In this document: piece after piece, positions 34,102-38,751 of the stretch | Layout: the number at the start of each line of letters is the position of its first letter | Position numbering within the stretch: position 1 is the first letter of the stretch | From: an uncultured bacterium | Lineage (GTDB): Bacteria > Bacillota > Clostridia > Lachnospirales > Lachnospiraceae | Length of the DNA: 38,751 nt | Reading direction: 5' to 3' | NCBI GenBank assembly: GCA_905215625.1 | Contig: CAJMQQ010000023.1 | Coordinates: forward strand, 1-38,751 | The notes under the pieces: model-generated | The model's database searches: none | Seen by the model: only the letters and a program-made list of their open reading frames with translations | What the model was told of the DNA's origin: nothing | Made by a program: the position numbers and the translations under genes

Positions 34102-34941
34102 TTAGGGTCTCACGTGTTCTTTTAACAACTGGATTTCCCTGCCATGTCCTTCCAGATCCTGAGGAGTTTCCAGGATAAAGGGAAGATGCGTAAGCTTCGG
34201 GTGGTTTAAGATGGAGCAGATGCCGTCCAGTCCTAGATACCCTTCTCCAATGGAAGCGTGGCGGTCTTTTCTGCTGCCGAGGGAGTTCTGGCTGTCATTT
34301 AAATGAAAGGCTTTGACTCTATGCAGTCCGATGACGGAATCCAGCTCATTTAAAACTTTGTCCAGGGACTCCAGCAGGTCATAGCCTGCGTCCCAGATGT
34401 GGCAGGAATCCATACAGATGCCGAGTTTTGGAGCAAGAGCCGGATCGGTTTTGTCTAAGATGACGGCCAGCTCTTCGAAGGTACGTCCGATTTCCGTGCC
34501 TTTTCCCGACATGGTTTCCAGCAGCACCGTAGTAGGCTGGTCAGGAGTCATGCAGGCATTCAGCATCTGGACAATATAATCGGAACCAGCGTCAAATCCC
34601 TGACCTAAATGGCTGCCTGGATGAAAGTTATAGTAGTTTCCTGGAATGTAGCTCATAAGTGTTAAATCTTCGGAAAACATTTGGGCGGCCAGTTCCCGCA
34701 ATCCAGGATCTTTGGAACAGGCATTTAAGGTATAGGGGGCATGACCTACAATGGGAGCAAAGTGGTGTTCCTGCAAAAAATTATGAAATGCTGTTAAATC
34801 TGGAATGTTTAACGGCTTTGATTTGCTGCCTCTGGGATTCCGGGCAAAAAACTGCAGAGTATTGGCGCCTATGGAGAGAGCATCCTGTCCCATACGCAGA
34901 TAGCCTTTGGCAGAAGAAACGTGAGTACCAATCGAAAACAT
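34102..34941 (-). CDS. nfo: Deoxyribonuclease IV (AP endonuclease)
   Basis: 279 residues, TIM barrel with a trinuclear zinc site. Motifs: FSIGTHVSSAKGY at the start, LLETMSGKGTEIG, CMDSCHIWDAGYDL and KDRHASIGEGYLG, all standard Nfo zinc-ligand segments. Cuts DNA 5' to abasic sites in base-excision repair. Start ATG 34941 after AAAGGAG; a TTG 15 bases upstream overlaps that site and is rejected. Single gene with a consensus promoter, divergent from the NYN gene. Confidence 0.97.
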   Translation of the reverse strand: MFSIGTHVSSAKGYLRMGQDALSIGANTLQFFARNPRGSKSKPLNIPDLTAFHNFLQEHHFAPIVGHAPYTLNACSKDPGLRELAAQMFSEDLTLMSYIPGNYYNFHPGSHLGQGFDAGSDYIVQMLNACMTPDQPTTVLLETMSGKGTEIGRTFEELAVILDKTDPALAPKLGICMDSCHIWDAGYDLLESLDKVLNELDSVIGLHRVKAFHLNDSQNSLGSRKDRHASIGEGYLGLDGICSILNHPKLTHLPFILETPQDLEGHGREIQLLKEHVRP

Positions 34942-34973
34942 AGAAACTCCTTTCAATCTTATAAAGTAGCTTT

Positions 34974-35002
34974 AGTATAGGCAGTTTGAAAGGAGATGTC
35001 AA
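34974..35002 (-). promoter_or_regulatory. Strong promoter of nfo
   Basis: Minus strand TTGACA (34997-35002), 17-base spacer, TATACT (34974-34979). Confidence 0.85.
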
Positions 35003-35022
35003 CAAGCAGGAGGGAGAGGGCG

Positions 35023-35880
35023 ATGGATAAGGAATTAAAAATAGCAATTTTGATCGATGCAGATAATATTTCCGACAAATATGTAAAAATAATTTTAGAT
35101 GAGACTGCAACCAAGGGGGTAGCGACGTATAAGAGAATTTACGGAGACTGGACCAGCACCAAACTGGGATCATGGAAAAAGGTATTGCTGGAGAATTCTA
35201 TTATCCCGATTCAGCAGTACAGTTATACAACTGGAAAAAATGCAACAGATTCCGCCATGATCATTGACGCTATGGATATTCTGTATTCCGGAACTGTAGA
35301 CGGATTCTGCATCGCTTCTTCGGACAGCGATTTTACCCGTCTGGTGGCCAGACTTCGGGAGTCTGGTATGTATGTGCTGGGAATGGGAGAGAGTAAGACC
35401 CCTCTTCCTTTTGTTTCGGCCTGTAATGAGTTTAAGTATCTGGATCTGCTGCTAAACGCTATTTTAAAAGAGGAAAAGGAGCAGGCAGCGTCGGTCAAAG
35501 AACTGGAGACTGCTATGTCAGAGAAAAAGAAAGCGCTGGATACCAGCCCGGCAGCGGCTTTGAAGTCGAAAAAGCCGGCAAAGGAGATAAAAGAATCTCC
35601 AGGCTCAAGAAATACCCTGAGCCTGAAGAAGTTTAAGAAAGAGGTTCGGAGTATTGCAGAAAGCTGCTCCGACGATGACGGATGGATTTTTTCCGGAGAA
35701 CTCCGCAACCAGCTTGCCAAGCGGTTCCCTGATTTTGACGTGCGTAACTTTGGACATTCCAAATTCACGCCGTTTATTGAATCCCTGGGTATTTTTGACG
35801 TGCGCCGGGAGGCAACGACAGCGGGGAACAGGGTAAAACTGGTGTACTTTCGCTGCAGATCCTGCTCGGACGCTTCCTGA
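35023..35880 (+). CDS. NYN-domain putative RNase with C-terminal OST-HTH (LOTUS) domain
   Basis: 285 residues. The NYN (PIN-like) domain covers 5-145 with acidic residues in the expected places: D12 and D14 (ILIDADN), D76 (ATDSAMIID) and D101/D103 (ASSDSDFTRL). A charged linker of about 50 residues follows, then an OST-HTH/LOTUS fold at 203-277 (DGWIFSGELRNQLAKRFPDF, YGHSK-like FGHSKFTPFIES). LOTUS domains bind RNA in other systems, so this is probably an RNA-directed nuclease; target unknown. Start 35023 is spaced from GGAGGGAG, whereas ATG 34996 touches its site. Clear promoter not found. Confidence 0.88.
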   Translation: MDKELKIAILIDADNISDKYVKIILDETATKGVATYKRIYGDWTSTKLGSWKKVLLENSIIPIQQYSYTTGKNATDSAMIIDAMDILYSGTVDGFCIASSDSDFTRLVARLRESGMYVLGMGESKTPLPFVSACNEFKYLDLLLNAILKEEKEQAASVKELETAMSEKKKALDTSPAAALKSKKPAKEIKESPGSRNTLSLKKFKKEVRSIAESCSDDDGWIFSGELRNQLAKRFPDFDVRNFGHSKFTPFIESLGIFDVRREATTAGNRVKLVYFRCRSCSDAS

Positions 35881-35897
35881 GAATCTTTATAAAACCC

Positions 35898-37358
35898 CTA
35901 TAATAAGAACCGGAACGGCTGCATGACAAATCCGACGATTGCCCATGCGGCCTTTTTCCATGCCGGAACGGAGGCAACGGTAATGTGATTGGGGATTTCA
36001 TAGCTTCCGTCTTCCAAGAGGCGCCGGCAGTCTTTGTGGTATTCTTCCATATATCCGGTCAGTTCCCTGGCCAGATCCGGACTTTCGATGGCTAACATCA
36101 GTTCCGTATCCATGTAGGTGCTTCTCAGATCTAGGTTGTAGGATCCGATAAGGGAAAGGGTATTGTCGATAACCAGGGACTTTCCATGGTAGGAAGTGCC
36201 GCCATCGTATTCATAAATGGGAATTCCCAGACCTGCCATCCATTTTTTCCGCCTTATATAGTCGCTGGAGGCAAAGAAATTATCGCCGTTTTCTACAGAA
36301 TTAATCATAATCCGGATGTCCGGAACTTTGCTTCCGGCCATTTTTAAGGTATCGTACATATAGTCGTTAAGAACGATATAAGGCGTATGGAAAATCACAG
36401 AGGATTTGGCGTTTTCAATCAGATGGGTAATGGTGGAGAAAACAACCGGCTCTTTTCCATATAGATGGGTCGGATTGCTAAGCAGGGTAATCTTTCCAGC
36501 TTCCCAGGTGTTGTCTTGGTAATACTGGCGGACTTCGTCTTTTTCTGTCTGGAACAGATCCGGACGGGATGCAGATAAGGTCTCATAGCGCTCCATAAGG
36601 TTCTGCCGTTCCTTCTGGACACTTTTCCGGTCGGCCAGTTTTTCTGAATCGTGGAAAATTTTGCAGTTCGGCAGATTCCATACGGATTCAAAGTAGGCTC
36701 TTACTTGGGAAAGTCCTTCTCCGGGGCCGTCCTTGAGGGTTGTATTATAGACCAGGATTTCCCTATCATAGCTGCGGCTGTTGGTGGGATAGTCACCGAT
36801 AAAATAGTCAAAGGTGTTGCGGCCGCCTAAAATAAACACCGAATCGTCAACAATTACGTATTTGTCATGCATACGGCCCTGGGTTCTCCAGGGAAGGAGA
36901 AGATTCATGGGATTGTAAATTTTAATTTCTGCGTTGGGATGGCTGGATAACGCGTAAAACAGGCTGCGGCCTTCCATCCGGACCAGTCCGGAGAACCCAT
37001 CTACCAGGATTTTGACCTTTACGCCTTCGTCCGCCTTGTGAAGAAGAAGGGAGAGAATATCTCTTGGAGCCTCTCCATCGCGGAAATCAAAGGTAGAAAG
37101 AATGATTTCTTTTTCCGCAAGCTGCATCATGCGCATACGTTCTTCCCAGGCGCTTATATTGGTTTCTAAGAGCATCACCCGCTCACATCCAGGCGTTCCT
37201 TGTACATATGTGGCAGAAGAAATATCTTCTTCTGCTTTTTTGGAAAGGGATTTGTAACGGAAGAAGGGCGCGCAGGCGCCGATAATCAGATACAGCAGGA
37301 AGAAAATGAAAAAAATTGGAACAACATGGTATTGTTTTAAGAAATTTATCAGCTTCAT
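35898..37358 (-). CDS. Phospholipase D-family enzyme, cardiolipin synthase-like
   Basis: 486 residues. One membrane helix at 13-33 (VPIFFIFFLLYLIIGACA), then two PLD catalytic motifs: H164-x-K166-x4-D171 followed by GGRN, and H391-G-K393-x4-D398 followed by GSYN. Two HKD motifs form one active site; the usual reaction is phosphatidyl transfer, as in cardiolipin synthase. Canonical ClsA has two N-terminal helices, and this has one, so another transphosphatidylation is possible. Start ATG 37358 after GGAG; the longer GTG frame reaches the promoter. Ends 17 bases from the convergent NYN stop. Confidence 0.88.
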   Translation of the reverse strand: MKLINFLKQYHVVPIFFIFFLLYLIIGACAPFFRYKSLSKKAEEDISSATYVQGTPGCERVMLLETNISAWEERMRMMQLAEKEIILSTFDFRDGEAPRDILSLLLHKADEGVKVKILVDGFSGLVRMEGRSLFYALSSHPNAEIKIYNPMNLLLPWRTQGRMHDKYVIVDDSVFILGGRNTFDYFIGDYPTNSRSYDREILVYNTTLKDGPGEGLSQVRAYFESVWNLPNCKIFHDSEKLADRKSVQKERQNLMERYETLSASRPDLFQTEKDEVRQYYQDNTWEAGKITLLSNPTHLYGKEPVVFSTITHLIENAKSSVIFHTPYIVLNDYMYDTLKMAGSKVPDIRIMINSVENGDNFFASSDYIRRKKWMAGLGIPIYEYDGGTSYHGKSLVIDNTLSLIGSYNLDLRSTYMDTELMLAIESPDLARELTGYMEEYHKDCRRLLEDGSYEIPNHITVASVPAWKKAAWAIVGFVMQPFRFLL

Positions 37359-37380
37359 TTTATCACACTCCATACGCACA

Positions 37381-37409
37381 AGTATAGCGGAGACAAGGAC
37401 TTTTGTCCA
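37381..37409 (-). promoter_or_regulatory. Promoter of the PLD-family gene
   Basis: Minus strand TGGACA (37404-37409), 17-base spacer, TATACT (37381-37386), just before the gene start. Confidence 0.65.
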
Positions 37410-37517
37410 TAGGAGCAGGGGTAGAAAGGATAAAGAAAAAATAAAGAAATCGTAAACAAAAAAGTTTGATGCGAAATTTAGGGAAAAAAGTTGGAAAAAG
37501 TATAGACGAAAAGACGA

Positions 37518-37546
37518 TTTTGTGAGAAAATAGGAATAAGTATGAT
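37518..37546 (+). promoter_or_regulatory. Weak candidate promoter for the Fe-S scaffold/GGGtGRT operon
   Basis: TATGAT (37541-37546) is a fair -10, but the -35 at 17 bases, TTTTGT, is poor. The 200-base upstream region is purine-rich (many AAAAA runs) and could hold a UP element or an activator site. The leader is about 58 bases with a GAAAGGAG site. Confidence 0.35.
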
Positions 37547-37611
37547 GTCAAAAAATAAACAATCCATACTACTGCTTTTTACGAAACTACATATTTGAAA
37601 GGAGTTTTAAC

Positions 37612-38304
37612 ATGATTTATTCACATGAAGTAGAAAAGATGTGTACAGTAGCACAGGGCGTTAACCATGGCGCCGCTCCGATTCCGGAAGAAGCAAAATG
37701 GGTACAGTCTAAGCAGATCGCTGACATCTCTGGTTTAACCCATGGTGTAGGCTGGTGTGCTCCTCAGCAGGGCGCATGTAAGCTGACCTTAAACGTTAAG
37801 GAAGGCATTATTCAGGAGGCTTTAGTTGAGACACTGGGATGTTCCGGTATGACTCACTCCGCAGCTATGGCAGCAGAGATTCTTCCTGGCAGAACTTTAC
37901 TGGAGGCATTGAATACCGACTTAGTATGTGATGCAATCAATACCGCTATGAGAGAGCTGTTCTTACAGATTGTATACGGCAGAACTCAGAGTGCATTCTC
38001 CGAAGACGGTCTGCCTATCGGCGCAGGTCTGGAAGATTTAGGAAAGGGCTTACGTTCTCAGGTAGGTACTATGTACGGAACTTTAAAGAAAGGTCCTCGT
38101 TACCTGGAAATGGCAGAAGGATATGTAACTGGTATTGCTCTTGACAAAGACGATCAGATTATCGGCTATCAGTTCGTAAACCTTGGCAAGATGACCGATT
38201 TCATTAAGAAAGGCGACGACGCTAACACCGCATACGAGAAGGCAAAAGGCCAGTACGGCCGTGTTGCTGATGCAGTGAAGATCATCGACCCTAGAGTAGA
38301 ATAA
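37612..38304 (+). CDS. Iron-sulfur cluster assembly scaffold-like (IscU/NifU N-terminal-related) protein
   Basis: 230 residues. The central block VNVKEGIIQEALVETLGCSG-type region (about 58-80) followed by MTHSAAMAAEIL resembles the IscU/NifU scaffold fold. Cysteines at 49, 56, 77 and 106 could be cluster ligands, but the spacing differs from classical IscU (C-x26-C-x42-C). About 90 further C-terminal residues (EGYVTGIALDKDDQIIGYQF) are not part of IscU. Codons are strongly biased to the highly expressed set. Start after GAAAGGAG. Next gene (53 bases on) is GGGtGRT; I know this pair as neighbours in Clostridia. Function unproven. Confidence 0.8.
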   Translation: MIYSHEVEKMCTVAQGVNHGAAPIPEEAKWVQSKQIADISGLTHGVGWCAPQQGACKLTLNVKEGIIQEALVETLGCSGMTHSAAMAAEILPGRTLLEALNTDLVCDAINTAMRELFLQIVYGRTQSAFSEDGLPIGAGLEDLGKGLRSQVGTMYGTLKKGPRYLEMAEGYVTGIALDKDDQIIGYQFVNLGKMTDFIKKGDDANTAYEKAKGQYGRVADAVKIIDPRVE

Positions 38305-38356
38305 TAGTTACGAGAAATCACAATTGATAGATGAATTAAAGGAGGATCATTGAGTC

Positions 38357-38751
38357 ATGGCATTATTTGAATCTTATGAGAGACGAATTGACAAGATCAA
38401 TTCCGTATTAAATAGCTACGGTATCGCTTCTCTGGAAGAAGCTGAGAAAATCACAAAAGACGCAGGCCTGGATGTATACAGCCAGATTAAAGGCATTCAG
38501 CCAATCTGCTTCGAGAATGCCTGCTGGGCATACATTGTAGGCGCAGCAATCGCAATCAAGAAGGGCTGCACCAGAGCAGCAGACGCAGCAGCAGCAATCG
38601 GTGAAGGCCTTCAGGCATTCTGTATTCCAGGTTCCGTTGCTGATCAGCGTAAGGTTGGTTTGGGCCACGGCAACTTAGGAAAGATGCTTCTGGAAGAAGA
38701 GACCGACTGCTTCTGCTTCTTAGCAGGCCATGAGTCCTTTGCAGCAGCAGA
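38357..38751 (+). CDS. GGGtGRT-family protein, partial (C-terminus outside window)
   Basis: The first 131 residues are visible. MALFESYERRIDKIN, then several cysteines (C52, C57 and others), an Ala-rich helix (TRAADAAAAIGEG) and KVGLGHGNLGKMLLEEETDC identify the GGGtGRT family (PF14057) by my recollection; the naming glycine motif is beyond the edge. No function is established. Highly biased codon use suggests an abundant protein. Start ATG 38357 after AAAGGAGG. Second gene of an operon with the scaffold-like protein. Confidence 0.8.
   Translation, partial: MALFESYERRIDKINSVLNSYGIASLEEAEKITKDAGLDVYSQIKGIQPICFENACWAYIVGAAIAIKKGCTRAADAAAAIGEGLQAFCIPGSVADQRKVGLGHGNLGKMLLEEETDCFCFLAGHESFAAA

Noticed and set aside
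34093..34106. CCTAA-acga-TTAGG inverted repeat covering both stop codons of the ABC partner and nfo
   Set aside because: Five pairs only, with no T tract on either strand; likely a by-product of facing TAA stops, not a terminator.
35223..35768. 181-codon minus-strand open frame
   Set aside because: Antisense to the NYN/OST-HTH gene, Ser-rich, no promoter or ribosome binding site; the plus strand has clear domain motifs.
1..38751. CRISPR array, insertion sequence, prophage, tRNA or rRNA genes
   Set aside because: No regularly spaced repeats, transposase or integrase motifs, cloverleaf or rRNA-like stretches were seen by eye; a tRNAscan or ISfinder run would confirm.

Overview
The window looks like core chromosome of an anaerobic, low-to-mid GC Firmicute of the Lachnospiraceae type (Clostridia). 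The reasons are the gene order (ruvA-ruvB, zapA, U32 peptidase, SEDS protein, short class B PBP), a pyrophosphate-type phosphofructokinase, a cobalamin-dependent methionine synthase whose reactivation domain is a separate gene, a GGGtGRT-family gene beside an Fe-S scaffold gene, AGGAGG-type ribosome binding sites and sigma-A promoters. The genus cannot be fixed from sequence alone. I see no rRNA, tRNA, insertion sequence, prophage or CRISPR array. No gene-free stretch exceeds about 260 bases.

Left part (1-9.7 kb). A catabolic locus comes first: a GPH-family sugar/cation symporter followed by a TIM-barrel amidohydrolase that runs off the left edge, both on the minus strand and divergent from an AraC-type regulator. 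Next are a small unknown protein divergent from PPi-phosphofructokinase, a SEC-C protein, a hairpin-rich leader, then a methyltransferase and the redox chaperone Hsp33. A cold-shock protein gene, a DUF5662 gene and a YprB-like exonuclease follow.

Middle part (9.8-24.6 kb). ruvAB (Holliday junction branch migration) leads into a cell-division and wall block: ZapA, a U32 Fe-S protein, a SEDS glycosyltransferase with an extra N-terminal membrane region, and a short class B PBP that overlaps it. A Nudix hydrolase, a methionine-rich secreted protein and an M32 carboxypeptidase stand between strong terminators. Then comes a one-carbon/methionine operon: metF, a stand-alone MetH reactivation domain, and a MetH lacking that domain. 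Together they reduce methylene-THF and methylate homocysteine using B12.

Right part (24.6-38.75 kb). An MBOAT acyltransferase with a DHHW protein forms a likely surface-polymer acylation pair. hemB-hemL supply tetrapyrrole precursors, plausibly for the B12 that MetH needs. These are followed by a YihY membrane protein, a heterodimeric ABC exporter with one degenerate ATP site, endonuclease IV divergent from a NYN/OST-HTH protein, and a phospholipase D-type (cardiolipin synthase-like) enzyme. At the right edge, an Fe-S scaffold-like protein and the start of a GGGtGRT protein use a codon set typical of highly expressed genes.

Many starts were moved downstream of the longest open frame because a clear ribosome binding site, or a promoter lying inside the longer frame, decides it. 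I found no convincing complete new defence or mobile system. The best candidates for undescribed biology are the scaffold/GGGtGRT pair, the methionine-rich exported protein, the hairpin-rich leader before the methyltransferase-hslO pair, and the NYN/OST-HTH protein.
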